Positions 1 through 9,231 are shown, counted from the first letter of the stretch. The stretch is DNA of 64,000 bases from UBA1479 sp963976055 (GCA_963976055.1 CAXBJB010000010.1:1-64000); one strand, 5' to 3'. Notes: generated from the letters alone by a model not told the origin. Numbers and translations are program-made.

Positions 1-1405
1 GGCGGACCGTCGAGCCGCCGATAATGCGTTCGATGTCGTGGGGCGCCTGATAGCCGTCCGTGGGGGCGGCCAGTTTGCGCGACGGCGCCGGCTTGACGAT
101 GTAAGGGGTGACGATGATGACCAATTCGGATTCCTCGCGCTGGAAGCGGTCGGACTTGAACAGGCTGCCCAGCACCGGCACGTCGCCGAGTCCGGGGAAT
201 TCGGAAATGCTGTGGGTCACGTTGTTCTGCAACAGGCCGGCGATGGCGAAGCTTTGGCCGCTGCCCAGTTCCACCGTGGTTTCCGCCCGGCGCGTGGTCA
301 GCGACGGGATCTGGAAATTGTTCAGGGTCACCGCGTTGGCGTTGGACAGCTGGCTGACCTCGGGCCGGACGTGCAGGTTGATGCGGCTGTCGCCCGAGAT
401 CGTCGGCGTGAAGGCGAGCGACACGCCGAACTCCTTGAACTCGATGACCACCCGGTTGTCGCCCTCGGGAATCAGGATCGGGAACTCGCCGCCCGCGAGG
501 AAACTGGCCGTCTCGCCGGACATGGCGGTCAGGTTGGGTTCGGCCAAAACGGTGACCAGGCCCTCTTCCTCCAGCGCATCGATCACGCCGTTGACGTCGA
601 AGGTGAACTTGCCGTTGCCGGCGGAAAACGTGCCCGGATTGGCGGTCAGGGTCTGGCTGATGACGTTGGCCGCGAAGGGATTGGCCGTGGCGACACCGAA
701 CGCGAAGGCGCCGATGGAGCCGACGGCGCTCCAGTTGAATCCCAACTGCTTGTCGATGTCGCGCGACACCTCGGCGACACGGACCCGCAGGTTGACCTGA
801 TTGGGGGCGTCGACGCCCAGGCGGTTGATGACGTTTTCCGGCGCCCCCGCGAAGGACACGGCGAGACGGCGAATGTCCTCGGCCTTCGACGCCGAGGAAA
901 CGATGCCGTCGACGATCAGCGCCCCGTCGATGCTGTCGACCGTGATGTCATGGTCCGGCGCCAGCTTGACAAGGGCATCGCGCAGGCGTGACAGGTTGTG
1001 GCCGACGGTGATGTCGACGTTGGCCAGCACCCGTTCGGCCTGATCGACGGCGTACAGGGTCGTCTCGCCCGGCGTCTTGGCGAACAGATAGACCAGGGAC
1101 GGCGACTTGACCTGCACGTCGGCGATGCGCGGATCGGCGATGAACACGGTCGAGGCCGGGCGCAGCAGGCGCACCAGGCGGCCTTTGTTGACCTCCATCT
1201 TGATGTTGGCGCCGGCCGGGCTGATGACCTCGACCCGGCCGGCGTCCAGACCCTGGGCCTTGGCGAAGGCGGCCAGCGGCGGCGCGAACAGCATCGCCAG
1301 GATCAGCGCCAGCATCACGCCACCGGCGAGGATAAGGCGGTTCCAGCGCTTGATGTCGCGGGGCCGGGGCCGTTCGTCGAAGATGTCCATCGCCTGGGGT
1401 CGCAT
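1..1405 (-). CDS. cpaC: Flp/Tad pilus outer-membrane secretin CpaC (RcpA), 3' end cut by window edge
   Basis: Outer-membrane secretin channel through which the Flp (Tad) pilus leaves the cell. I translated the minus strand from the ATG at 1405. It begins MRPQAMDIFDERPRPRDIKR, has one hydrophobic signal-type segment at about residues 25-45, then an N-terminal pilus-assembly/BON-type region. The secretin core follows, with segments such as LVTVLAEPNLTAMSGETASF and GEFPILIP, and later VELGSGQSFAIAGLLQN, all typical of CpaC. The frame is still open at base 1, so the C-terminus is missing. An AAAGGGCGG Shine-Dalgarno-like sequence precedes the start, and only 14 bp separate it from the cpaB stop, so it is the third gene of a cpaA-cpaB-cpaC operon. 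Family assignment is secure; the exact start is likely. Confidence 0.93.
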   Translation of the reverse strand, partial: MRPQAMDIFDERPRPRDIKRWNRLILAGGVMLALILAMLFAPPLAAFAKAQGLDAGRVEVISPAGANIKMEVNKGRLVRLLRPASTVFIADPRIADVQVKSPSLVYLFAKTPGETTLYAVDQAERVLANVDITVGHNLSRLRDALVKLAPDHDITVDSIDGALIVDGIVSSASKAEDIRRLAVSFAGAPENVINRLGVDAPNQVNLRVRVAEVSRDIDKQLGFNWSAVGSIGAFAFGVATANPFAANVISQTLTANPGTFSAGNGKFTFDVNGVIDALEEEGLVTVLAEPNLTAMSGETASFLAGGEFPILIPEGDNRVVIEFKEFGVSLAFTPTISGDSRINLHVRPEVSQLSNANAVTLNNFQIPSLTTRRAETTVELGSGQSFAIAGLLQNNVTHSISEFPGLGDVPVLGSLFKSDRFQREESELVIIVTPYIVKPAPSRKLAAPTDGYQAPHDIERIIGGSTVR

Positions 1406-1419
1406 GACCGTCCGCCCTT

Positions 1420-2421
1420 TCAGAAGTTGGCCTGTTCGGCCTTGTCGGCGCGGATCACGTTGACCCCGCGCGCCCGCGCGCCCGGACCGAAACGCTTGTC
1501 GCCGAGCATGCTCATGATGTCGAATTCAAGGGTGTAGCTGCCGCTCAGGTTCTGCGGCGGCTCCTCGCCGTCCAGGGCGCCGACGGCGCGGGCGACTTCG
1601 GCGAACCGATCATCGGCCGTTTCCACGGCATCGTGGCGGGCCAGGGAATGCAGGCTCAGGCTGACGCCGCCCATCTTCAGGGCCAGGGCGACCTTTTCCG
1701 CCTGCTTGGGCGTGACCTCCAGGGTCGCGGTCTTGGCCACCTTGGCCTGACCGTCGCCGGCCTCGACCTTCTGATCCATGGCGATGACGCGGGGACCCGA
1801 CAGCAGCGTTTCGGAAAAGTCGATCTTCTTCACCTTGCTGCCTTCGGCGTCGCCGCGCCGGGTTTCCAGGCGCATCTGGCCGATGAAGATGACGTCGACC
1901 CGGTCGCCCGGAAAGATGAACCCGGCGATCCCCGTGGTCGCGTCGACGGGCACGGACACGGCACGCTTGCCCGGCTCCAGCACCGCCGCCAGGAAGCCGC
2001 GTTCGCCCGGCTGCACCAGCTTGAGCGCCGTCACCGGCTCGCCCGCCGTGATGCGGGTGCGCACGACGGCGCCGTCGAACACCGCCATGCCGCGGTTGTT
2101 GGGTTTTCCGCCATCGGCGGCACCCGGCGCGGGCTTGACGCCTTTCGGCGCCGCGCCCTCGACGACATAGCCTTCGGCGACCCCGTCCTTGGGCCAGGCG
2201 GCCCAACGCAGGTCCTCGGCGCGGACGAAGCGGCCGGCCTCCAAGGTCTGCTTGGCGACCAGAACCCGGCGGGTTTCCGTGGCCGGGGCGGTTTGCGCCG
2301 GCCGGGCCTTGAACGCCGCCTGCTGCTGGGCGATCCAGTTGCGGGCGAACAGCGCCGTGCCGGTAGCCACTGTCAAGGCCACGACGATCAGCAGAATTCC
2401 GCGTAGGGAGATCGGGGACAT
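1420..2421 (-). CDS. cpaB: Flp pilus assembly protein CpaB (RcpC)
   Basis: Periplasmic, inner-membrane-anchored component of the Flp/Tad pilus, thought to work with the CpaC secretin. The 333-residue product has an N-terminal membrane anchor (about residues 7-25, LRGILLIVVALTVATG) and a SAF domain beginning around RRVLVAKQTLEAGRFV. The RcpC/CpaB C-terminal domain follows, with GERGFLAAVLEPGKRAVSVP and FIFPGDRVDVIF. Length and order are normal for the family. It starts 9 bp after the cpaA stop and ends 14 bp before cpaC, so it is co-transcribed with both. Confidence 0.94.
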   Translation of the reverse strand: MSPISLRGILLIVVALTVATGTALFARNWIAQQQAAFKARPAQTAPATETRRVLVAKQTLEAGRFVRAEDLRWAAWPKDGVAEGYVVEGAAPKGVKPAPGAADGGKPNNRGMAVFDGAVVRTRITAGEPVTALKLVQPGERGFLAAVLEPGKRAVSVPVDATTGIAGFIFPGDRVDVIFIGQMRLETRRGDAEGSKVKKIDFSETLLSGPRVIAMDQKVEAGDGQAKVAKTATLEVTPKQAEKVALALKMGGVSLSLHSLARHDAVETADDRFAEVARAVGALDGEEPPQNLSGSYTLEFDIMSMLGDKRFGPGARARGVNVIRADKAEQANF

Positions 2422-2430
2422 ATCAGCCTC

Positions 2431-2958
2431 CTAACCGGCCAACGCCGGGACGTCGCCCAGCAGGGGCGGCACGGGCATGGTGACAAACGTTGCGGCGACA
2501 ATGGCCACGGCATAGGGCACGTCACGGCCGAGCAAGGTATGGGCGGCGCCGGTTTCTCCCCGGTCGGCAAGGACCTGGGCAACGGCCAGGCGCCAGTGCG
2601 AAATTTGAACCAGGGCGATGGCGCCGCCGAACAATGCCGTGACGAGGATGAAATCAAGGCATGCCGACGGGCCGATCCACAGGCTGACGGCGGCCATCAG
2701 CTTGACGTCGCCACCGCCGAACACACCCAACGCGAACAACGCCGTGCCGCCGGCCAGCACGGCGGCGCCAACGGCCAGCGCGCCAGCGACATCGACACCG
2801 GCCCCCGGCAACAGGGCATAGGCGGGAAACAGGGCTGCAATCGCCAAGGTCACCGAATTGGGGATGCGGTATTCCTGAAGATCGGTCAGCGCGGCCAAGC
2901 CGAGCAGACCGGTGAACAACGCCAGGGGAAATGCATGAATGGCGGCCGTAAGGGACAT
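2431..2958 (-). CDS. cpaA: Prepilin peptidase CpaA (A24 family)
   Basis: Membrane aspartic peptidase expected to cleave the Flp prepilin and TadE/F-like pseudopilins. The 175-residue protein is short, polytopic and lacks the methylase domain of PilD, as expected for CpaA/TadV. The two catalytic-aspartate contexts are visible: AALTDLQEYRIPN near the N-terminus and FGGGDVKLM in the middle. It is the first gene of the cpaABC run. It lies downstream of flp on the same strand, separated by about 280 bp containing hairpins, which could set pilin expression above that of the assembly genes. Confidence 0.92.
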   Translation of the reverse strand: MSLTAAIHAFPLALFTGLLGLAALTDLQEYRIPNSVTLAIAALFPAYALLPGAGVDVAGALAVGAAVLAGGTALFALGVFGGGDVKLMAAVSLWIGPSACLDFILVTALFGGAIALVQISHWRLAVAQVLADRGETGAAHTLLGRDVPYAVAIVAATFVTMPVPPLLGDVPALAG

Positions 2959-3241
2959 GGGTTGGGGCCTTTTCCGACTTGGCGGGTGGCTGGGATGCGG
3001 TCACCCGCCCGGGTTCACGTTACGCGCTGCTCTTTCTTCATCTATTCGTCAGGAAAATTGACTAACTAATGAGTCGGTCATATCGGCCTTTCCGGGCCGG
3101 GGCTCCGTCCCCTCCCCCTTCGGGCCCTGCGAAACCGGAGGACCGGCTTCGTGGGGAACTGAGGACCCGAAGTTCGAACCCATCTAAGGGTTCTGGGGAG
3201 GGACATGGAGATCGTAGGGCAGTCTTTGTCTGGTTCGTGAA
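2959..3241 (-). terminator. Intergenic region with tandem hairpins between flp and cpaA
   Basis: Non-coding 283 bp between the flp stop and the cpaA start. I see a perfect 6-bp stem GAACCC/GGGTTC at 3176-3193, about 50 bp after the pilin stop. A second stem CTTCG/CGAAG, extended by GGG/CCC, lies within 3148-3172, and a GGCC-rich hairpin at 3084-3099. None has a clear T-tract, so I read them as attenuating or mRNA-stabilising structures rather than a proven terminator. Such hairpins commonly let a pilin mRNA accumulate above its assembly genes; that role here is inference. Confidence 0.5.
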
Positions 3242-3421
3242 TTAGCCGCCGACGGCGGTGCTGAGTTCCGTGGACACCCGGGTAAACATGGCGTTCAAGG
3301 AATCACCCATGGCCGTCAGGGCGCCGATGGCGGCAACCGAGACCAGGGCGGCGATCAGGCCGTACTCGATGGCCGTGGCACCGGACTCGTCTTTCAGCAG
3401 TTTGATGATCGTGGTCTTCAT
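3242..3421 (-). CDS. flp: Flp/Fap-type major pilin
   Basis: Major subunit of the Flp pilus. The 59-residue product starts MKTTIIKLLKDESG and continues ATAIEYGLIAALVSVAAIG. This shows the class IVb prepilin signature: short positively charged leader, cleavage after Gly14, then Glu at +5 and Tyr at +6, with a hydrophobic helix. An AGGAGAG ribosome site lies just upstream of the ATG at 3421. It shares a 229-bp AT-rich intergenic region with the divergent TadG-like gene, and heads toward cpaABC. Very small but unambiguous. Confidence 0.95.
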   Translation of the reverse strand: MKTTIIKLLKDESGATAIEYGLIAALVSVAAIGALTAMGDSLNAMFTRVSTELSTAVGG

Positions 3422-3650
3422 GGCTTCTCTCCTGAAACAATCTTCGCGGTCCGCTGTGAACCTCGATGCCCAATTTTCTATGACTAAAGTTATAAGTCAA
3501 AATTTTTATTTATTTTCAAATAATCTATACTTTATAAATACATTTAAATAAAATTTTATCTAATTTTTATTAGTTGTTTTATGCAAACGTTTCAATTGAC
3601 CGAATTGTTTTTCTATAACTATTAGTGCGTCAGCACAGGGAACCCCTGAC
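3422..3650. promoter_or_regulatory. AT-rich divergent promoter region flp / tadG-like
   Basis: Only 229 bp, but strikingly AT-rich from about 3475 to 3625 in an otherwise GC-rich window. It separates two divergent pilus genes and must hold both promoters. On the plus strand, TTGACC at 3596-3601 with TATTAG at 3620-3625 (18-bp spacing) is a possible -35/-10 pair. I could not pick a convincing leftward pair by eye. Confidence 0.5.
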
Positions 3651-5105
3651 ATGGCGCAATTCATTGATAATATTGGAAAACTTCTAACCCGCCTTGGCGC
3701 CTGCCGGCGCGGCGGCGTTGCTGTTTTCCTTGCGCTGGCCATTATCCCGGTCATCGGTTTCGTCGGCATCGGCACCGATGTGGCCCGTGCCTATCTGGTG
3801 AAGTCGCGCCTGTCGTCGGCACTCGACGCGGCGGCGCTGGCCGGCGGGCGGTCGTTCTTCCTGCCGACCCGCGACGCCGACATCGACATGTTCTTCGCCG
3901 CCAATTTCCCGGCGGGCTATCTCGGCGCCACGGTGACGGGGCCGATCAAGTTTCCCGACGTCGACAACGAGACCCTGGAACTGACCGCCTCGGCGGTGAT
4001 CCCGACCAGCTTCATGCGCGTTTTGGGATTTCAGGACCTCAGCGTGTCCGCCTCCTCCCAGGTCAAGCGCGAACTGATCGCCCTGGACGTGGTGCTGGCC
4101 ATCGACATGTCCGGGTCCATGACCTCCGGCGCCCTCGGCGGCGGGTCGCGCATCGCCGCGGCGCGCACGGCCGCCCATACCCTGATCGGCATCCTGTTCG
4201 GCACGGCGCCGGACAAGGACCTTCTGGGCATCGGCCTGGTGCCCTGGAATTCCAAGGTCAACGTCACCATCGACGGCCAAGCCTATGATCCCGGCCTGAC
4301 CAGCGAAGACCCCGTCGCCGCCTATGCCCACCCGGTGACGGGAGCCGCCCAAAGCTCCGTGTTCACCGTCAACAATTCCCCGGTTCCCCTGTTGAATGCC
4401 CCCGGCCCCGATTGGACCGGCTGCGTGTTCCAGCGCTATGCGGACGACGGCGACGACGGCAACGACGGCGACGTCATGCTCGGCATCGGCCAGATCGGGG
4501 CCAAGGACTGGGTCGCCTGGGAGCCCATCGGCCCGGACGGCGACCCGCAGCCCGGCTGGAGCAACTGCGCCATGGCCGTGGGCGGCAACGAATGCGGTCC
4601 CTGCCTGACTCACGGCATCACGCCGCTGCAGCATTCCAAGGCCGTCATCGAAGGCAAGATCGACGCCCTGACGTCGCCCCAGGGCCAAACCAACATTCCT
4701 CAGGGATTGGGTTGGGCCTGGCGCGTGCTGAAGCCCTCGGCGCCGTTTACCGAGGCGATCCCGGATCCTCCCTACCGCCGCCAGCAGGCGATCCTGCTGC
4801 TGACCGACGGGCAGAACGTCGGCGGCTCGGGCGACGGCTACAAGGCCGTCTGGGGCACCGGCAATGCCGCCTATGACGAGATGAACAGCCGCCTGCTGAC
4901 CCTCGCGGGCAACGTCAAGGCGGACGGGGTCATCGTCTACGTCATCCAGTTCGCCAACAACGACGAAGACCTGAAGAATATTCTCAAGCAGGTCGCGAGC
5001 GGCCCTAACGCCCCCTATTACCACCTGGCGCCGGGGGCGGCGGAACTGCAGACCGTGTTCCGCGAAGTCGCCAATCATCTGACGGAACTGCGTTTGTCTA
5101 AATAA
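3651..5105 (+). CDS. TadG-like pilus-assembly protein with vWA domain
   Basis: Tad-locus pilus-assembly protein thought to act at the inner membrane/periplasm. The 484-residue product has an N-terminal TadE/G-type helix (RRGGVAVFLALAIIPVIGFV, about residues 20-40) with the usual alanine-rich VKSRLSSALDAAALAGG follow-on. A von Willebrand A domain starts near residue 145 with the metal-ion site DMSGSMTSG (DxSxS). A further metal-site-like LLLTDGQN lies around residue 385. Divergent to flp; no partner on its own strand. An AT-rich tail follows the stop. Family assignment is good; its exact Tad name is uncertain. Confidence 0.85.
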   Translation: MAQFIDNIGKLLTRLGACRRGGVAVFLALAIIPVIGFVGIGTDVARAYLVKSRLSSALDAAALAGGRSFFLPTRDADIDMFFAANFPAGYLGATVTGPIKFPDVDNETLELTASAVIPTSFMRVLGFQDLSVSASSQVKRELIALDVVLAIDMSGSMTSGALGGGSRIAAARTAAHTLIGILFGTAPDKDLLGIGLVPWNSKVNVTIDGQAYDPGLTSEDPVAAYAHPVTGAAQSSVFTVNNSPVPLLNAPGPDWTGCVFQRYADDGDDGNDGDVMLGIGQIGAKDWVAWEPIGPDGDPQPGWSNCAMAVGGNECGPCLTHGITPLQHSKAVIEGKIDALTSPQGQTNIPQGLGWAWRVLKPSAPFTEAIPDPPYRRQQAILLLTDGQNVGGSGDGYKAVWGTGNAAYDEMNSRLLTLAGNVKADGVIVYVIQFANNDEDLKNILKQVASGPNAPYYHLAPGAAELQTVFREVANHLTELRLSK

Positions 5106-5368
5106 CTTAAAAATTGTGTAATTTACGCTACGCGATTTTTGCTGCCCAATAAATTCACATATTCATATGTATAACTTCAGTCTTATTTTCCGATTTCCCC
5201 ACATAGATTATGGTTTTTTATCCCTTAGGGGCGGGCGCGGGGCGTAACCCGTGTCTTCTGCATGAACAAAACTGATCGGCGCCACGCGGCGACGCGTGCG
5301 TGAATGGGCAATGGCGCCCGCCGACGGTCCTGCGTCAACGACGGCGCAATGAAGGGGAGAAACGTTCG
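5106..5368. other. Non-coding AT-rich gap before the first MCP gene
   Basis: This 263-bp gap is AT-rich up to about 5215. It contains an interrupted palindrome, ACATAT/ATATGT with a 2-bp spacer, at 5157-5170. It presumably carries the MCP promoter. I saw no sigma-54 signature here, unlike the region upstream of the MCP at 46905. Confidence 0.4.
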
Positions 5369-7423
5369 GTGAAACTCACAAACATGCGTATCAGCAGTCG
5401 GGTCAGCCTGTTGCTGGCCCTACCGGTCATCGGTGCCTTGATCCTTGGCACCATGATGTTCATGCAACGATTCAACGACGTCTCGGAGTCCGAGAACCTG
5501 GCGGAGGTCCTGCATCTGGCGCCCGTCCTGAGCAACCTTGTCCATGAATTGCAGAAAGAACGTGGCATGTCGGCCGGCTTCATCGGCTCTAATGGACAGA
5601 CATTCGCGGCGGAACTGTCCCCGCAGCGTGCCGAAACGGACGCCCGCCGCAAGGAACTGATCGATGCCCTTGGCGGCTTCGACGCCCGTTCCCGGGGGAC
5701 TTCCGTCCAAGCCAATGTGGACAAGGTCACCACGGCTTTGACGCGGCTCGACGGCTCGCGCGCGGCCATCGACAAGCTGACCGTGAACGTCGGCCAGATG
5801 GCAGCCTTCTACAGCGGCCTGATTCACGATCTTCTGACCAACGTCGAACAGATGGTCGCGCTCAGCCCCAACGCCGCGATCATCCGCGGCATCGGTGCCT
5901 ATACGGCGTTCCTCCAGGCCAAGGAGCGCGCCGGGATCGAGCGCGCCATGGGGGCCGCCGGGTTCGGTGCGGGCAAGTTCGAGCCCACCGTCTACCGCCG
6001 GTTCGTGCAGCTGATCGCGGCGCAGGATACCTATCTCGCGACCTTTGCCGTTTTCGCGACCCCGGGCCAGGCCGACTTCCTGAAGACGACCGTGACCGGA
6101 CCGGCCGTGGCCGAGGTCGCCCGCATGCGCAAGGCCGCCATCGAAAGCCTCGACACCGGCAACACCGGCGGGATCGCGGCAAGCGACTGGTTCAACCAGA
6201 TCACCCAGAAAATTAACCTTCTCAAGACGGTCGAAGACCGCCTGGCGGATGATCTCTCGGCCTCCGTCGCGGGACTGACCGACCAAGCCAAAGCCCAGAT
6301 GCTGCAGCTTCTGGCAGGGCTCGCGATCGGACTGATCCTGCTGGGCGTCCTGTCCACCCTGATCGTACGCAGCATCACCCGGCCGGTGGCCGCCTTGACG
6401 GACCAGATGGGCCGGCTGGCCGGCGGCGACCTGGAGCTTGAGATCACCGGCACGGAGCAACAGGACGAGATCGGCGCCATGGGCCGCGCGGTTCTGGTGT
6501 TCAAGGAGAATGCCCTTGAGGTCAAACGCATGGAGGCCGAACAGGAGGCGGCCAAGGAACGGGCCGAGCAGGAAAAGCGCGCCGCTATGAACCAATTGGC
6601 GGACGAGTTTTCCGCCAGCGTAGGGGGCGTGGTGGAGACGGTGTCGAGCGCGTCGGTGCAACTCAACTCGTCGGCCCAGCAATTGGCGGGCAATGCCAAG
6701 CAGACGAGCGAGCAGTCGGCAGTCGTCGCCTCGGCCTCGGAGCAGGCCAGCGCCAACACGCAGACCGTCTCGGCGGCGGCGGAGGAGCTGTCGAAATCGA
6801 TCCAGGAAATCACCCGCCAGGTCGCGGAATCGACCCGGATCGCCGGTGATGGCGTCACACAGGCCCAGTCGGCCAACACCAAGATTTCGGGACTGGTCGA
6901 GTCGGCCCAGAAGGTCGGCGAGGTCGTCTCCTTGATCACCGATATCGCAGAACAGACCAACCTACTCGCGCTCAACGCGACCATCGAGGCGGCGCGCGCC
7001 GGTGACGCCGGCAAGGGCTTCGCCGTGGTCGCCTCGGAGGTCAAGAACCTGGCTAGTCAGACCGCCAAGGCGACGGATGAAATCGCCCGCCAGATTTCCG
7101 ACATCCAGACGGCGACGGACGATGCGGTCCACGTCATCAGTTCGGTCACCGAAGTGATCGAGCGGATCAACGAGATCGCGGGCAACATCGCCTCGGCCGT
7201 GGAGGAACAGGGGGCGGCGACGCAGGAGATCGCCCGCAACGTGGAACAAGCGGCCGCCGGCACCTCGGCGGTCAACGAGAACATCCAGCACGTCAGCCAG
7301 GCGGCGGATGAGACCGGGAAGTCGGCAAACGGCATCCTGGAGGCCGCCAACGACCTGTCCAGCCAGTCGAACGTGTTGAAATCGGTTGTCGCCGAGTTCC
7401 TGAACAAGGTGCGGGCAGCCTAG
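5369..7423 (+). CDS. Methyl-accepting chemotaxis protein with NIT sensor domain
   Basis: Transmembrane chemoreceptor signalling to CheA/CheW. I prefer the GTG start at 5369 because AGGGGAG sits about 8 bp upstream; an ATG at 5384 is the alternative. Layout of the 684 residues: TM1 about 13-32; a periplasmic domain with ELQKERGMSAGFIGSNG, the signature of the NIT (nitrate/nitrite-sensing-type) domain; TM2 about 310-333; HAMP to about 388; then the signalling domain. The hairpin tip around residue 525 reads DIAEQTNLLALNATIEAARA. It is followed by a terminator-like hairpin and a PAS histidine kinase. The real ligand is unknown; NIT membership does not prove nitrate binding. Confidence 0.93.
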   Translation: MKLTNMRISSRVSLLLALPVIGALILGTMMFMQRFNDVSESENLAEVLHLAPVLSNLVHELQKERGMSAGFIGSNGQTFAAELSPQRAETDARRKELIDALGGFDARSRGTSVQANVDKVTTALTRLDGSRAAIDKLTVNVGQMAAFYSGLIHDLLTNVEQMVALSPNAAIIRGIGAYTAFLQAKERAGIERAMGAAGFGAGKFEPTVYRRFVQLIAAQDTYLATFAVFATPGQADFLKTTVTGPAVAEVARMRKAAIESLDTGNTGGIAASDWFNQITQKINLLKTVEDRLADDLSASVAGLTDQAKAQMLQLLAGLAIGLILLGVLSTLIVRSITRPVAALTDQMGRLAGGDLELEITGTEQQDEIGAMGRAVLVFKENALEVKRMEAEQEAAKERAEQEKRAAMNQLADEFSASVGGVVETVSSASVQLNSSAQQLAGNAKQTSEQSAVVASASEQASANTQTVSAAAEELSKSIQEITRQVAESTRIAGDGVTQAQSANTKISGLVESAQKVGEVVSLITDIAEQTNLLALNATIEAARAGDAGKGFAVVASEVKNLASQTAKATDEIARQISDIQTATDDAVHVISSVTEVIERINEIAGNIASAVEEQGAATQEIARNVEQAAAGTSAVNENIQHVSQAADETGKSANGILEAANDLSSQSNVLKSVVAEFLNKVRAA

Positions 7424-7448
7424 GCTGGGTCAGCCGACGACGACAACC

Positions 7449-7479
7449 CGGAGCGGGGTGCCTGTTGCACCCCGCTCCG
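7449..7479 (+). terminator. Strong hairpin between MCP and kinase genes
   Basis: A perfect 13-bp stem (arm GGAGCGGGGTGC plus flanking C-G pair) with a 5-nt loop CTGTT starts 25 bp after the MCP stop. No T-tract follows, so termination is probably partial. A strong ribosome site for the next gene starts only about 15 bp later. It may lower kinase output relative to the MCP. Confidence 0.7.
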
Positions 7480-7506
7480 CCATTATCGAGGTAAAAGGAG
7501 GTATGC

Positions 7507-9033
7507 GTGCCGAACAGCACTTGGCTGAACACGGTCGATGAAGTGCTGGCGCACCTTCCGGATGGGGTTGTGTGCATAGACGCGACCCAGACGATCATCT
7601 ACTTCAACGATACGGCCGAGGCGATATTCGGCTTCGGACGAGACGAGATCCTGGGTCGGCCTTTGGACACGCTGCTGCCTGAGGAGTACCGGGCATCCCA
7701 CCGGGGGCACGCCGACAGGTTCATGCACGAAGGCGGCAGTGGAAAATACATGAACCAGCGGGGCCAGATCCGGGGCCGCCGCAAGGACGGCAGCACGTTT
7801 CCCGCCGAGGTGTCGATCATCAAGTCGCGCATGCAGGACGGCGTGGTGACGACGGCGATCGTCAGGGACATCTCCGAAAGAAGGGCGGCCGAGAAGGCAC
7901 TGGCGGAATCCGAGGAACTGCACCGCGCCGTGCTTGCCGCATCGCCGGATGCCATCCTGATGGCGGACGCCGATACCGGCATAATCGTAGGCGCCAACGA
8001 GTCTGCGGGACGTCTGTTTAAGTGCAGGTCGGAGGACCTGGTCGGCAGACACCAGACCGAACTGCACCCGCCCGAGGACCGCGAGGCCTATGCCCAGTAT
8101 TTCAAGGAGCACCTCTTCGATAACAGGATATTCGTGTCTGATGCCGAAATCCGGACGGTCGACGGCGCCACGGTGCCGGTGGAAATCGCCGCGCGGCCCG
8201 CGATCATCGGCGGGAACTTCATGGCGGTCGGTGTGTTCAGGGACATCACACAGCGCAAGGCGCAGCAGAAGGCGATCCTAACAGCAATGACCAAAGCGGA
8301 GGCGGCGAACCAGGCCAAGACCCTGTTCCTGTCGAACATCAACCACGAGTTCCGCACACCACTCAATGGGATCGCCGGCATGTCCCAGGTCATCGCGCAC
8401 CAAATGTTCGGGCCGGTCGGGCATGAAAAGTACGTCGAGTACGCACGCGACATCCAGACTTGCGCGGATCACCTATCGGCCCTGGTGAACGACCTGCTTT
8501 GCGTGTCGTCGATCGAGCTTGGGCATCATCAACTGAACGAGGAAGTATTCAATATCGGCAGCGTGATCGAAGAATGTCTGCGTATGGTCGCGCCGGCGGC
8601 AACCGAGGCCTCGGTCGATATCCTGCGCCGGCAGGTGGACGATGATCCCTTCGTGCTCGCAGACCGCCGACACGTCCGCCAGATGGTGCTCAACGTCCTC
8701 TCGAACGCGGTTAAGTTCTCGCCGGAACAGGGTATCGTGGGCGTCTGCACCACCGTGGACCCGGACAGGGGCGTCGTCATTGCGATCTCCGATACGGGGC
8801 CGGGATTTCCCGAAGAACTGCGGGGTCAAATCGGACAGCCCTTCATCACCACGGGCGAACAGTATCTGAACAACCGGCGGGGGTTCGGACTGGGCTTGGC
8901 AATCACCAAGGGACTGATTACCCGCCACGGCGGGGAAGTCGCGGTTCAAAGGAACAAAAACGGCGGAACCGTCATCGAACTCGTACTTCCGTCGGAGCGA
9001 CTTCGCGGTGGGCGGGACGCGCCGGCGCGGTGA
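7507..9033 (+). CDS. Soluble PAS-PAS sensor histidine kinase
   Basis: Cytoplasmic histidine kinase with no membrane segment. The GTG start at 7507 is fixed by a near-perfect AAAAGGAGGT placed about 6 bp upstream; the ATG at 7503 is too close to that site. The 508 residues hold PAS1 (about 5-120), PAS2 (about 130-250), a HisKA dimerisation helix with NHEFRTPLNG (phospho-accepting His280), and an ATPase domain (about 380-500) with NVLSNAVKFS, DTGPGFPEE and GFGLGLAITKGL. No receiver or cognate regulator is adjacent. It follows the NIT-MCP gene, an arrangement repeated at 46905-51028. Confidence 0.92.
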   Translation: MPNSTWLNTVDEVLAHLPDGVVCIDATQTIIYFNDTAEAIFGFGRDEILGRPLDTLLPEEYRASHRGHADRFMHEGGSGKYMNQRGQIRGRRKDGSTFPAEVSIIKSRMQDGVVTTAIVRDISERRAAEKALAESEELHRAVLAASPDAILMADADTGIIVGANESAGRLFKCRSEDLVGRHQTELHPPEDREAYAQYFKEHLFDNRIFVSDAEIRTVDGATVPVEIAARPAIIGGNFMAVGVFRDITQRKAQQKAILTAMTKAEAANQAKTLFLSNINHEFRTPLNGIAGMSQVIAHQMFGPVGHEKYVEYARDIQTCADHLSALVNDLLCVSSIELGHHQLNEEVFNIGSVIEECLRMVAPAATEASVDILRRQVDDDPFVLADRRHVRQMVLNVLSNAVKFSPEQGIVGVCTTVDPDRGVVIAISDTGPGFPEELRGQIGQPFITTGEQYLNNRRGFGLGLAITKGLITRHGGEVAVQRNKNGGTVIELVLPSERLRGGRDAPAR

Positions 9034-9113
9034 CAGCCGTTTCCGGAAGCCCGTGAAAAGCGGGCGGGCGCGACCGCGACAGCCTCCCTGCTTCACCGTC
9101 TCGCACCCAATGC

Positions 9114-9136
9114 TTGTATACAATTGGTTACAATTG
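9114..9136 (+). promoter_or_regulatory. Candidate operator upstream of RND efflux genes
   Basis: A perfect 10-bp palindrome TTGTATACAA (9114-9123) overlaps the first of two direct repeats TACAATTG (9119-9126 and 9129-9136). The repeats are offset by exactly 10 bp, one helical turn. The site lies about 100 bp before the periplasmic adaptor gene. No regulator gene is adjacent. TGTATACA-type palindromes are typical of GntR/FCD-family sites, so a distant regulator of that kind is possible. Confidence 0.45.
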
Positions 9137-9231
9137 CCCGCTCGCAAAGGGTTGCAACTTGCCTTAATACTTTACGTCATATTTGCGTCTCGTACATACT
9201 TTCCTCCGGGGAATGGAACCACCGAAATTCA

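Noticed and set aside
38..991. Long plus-strand open frame over cpaC
   Set aside because: Composed of arginine/aspartate/glycine-rich low-complexity sequence typical of GC-rich antisense frames; the minus strand encodes a clear secretin.
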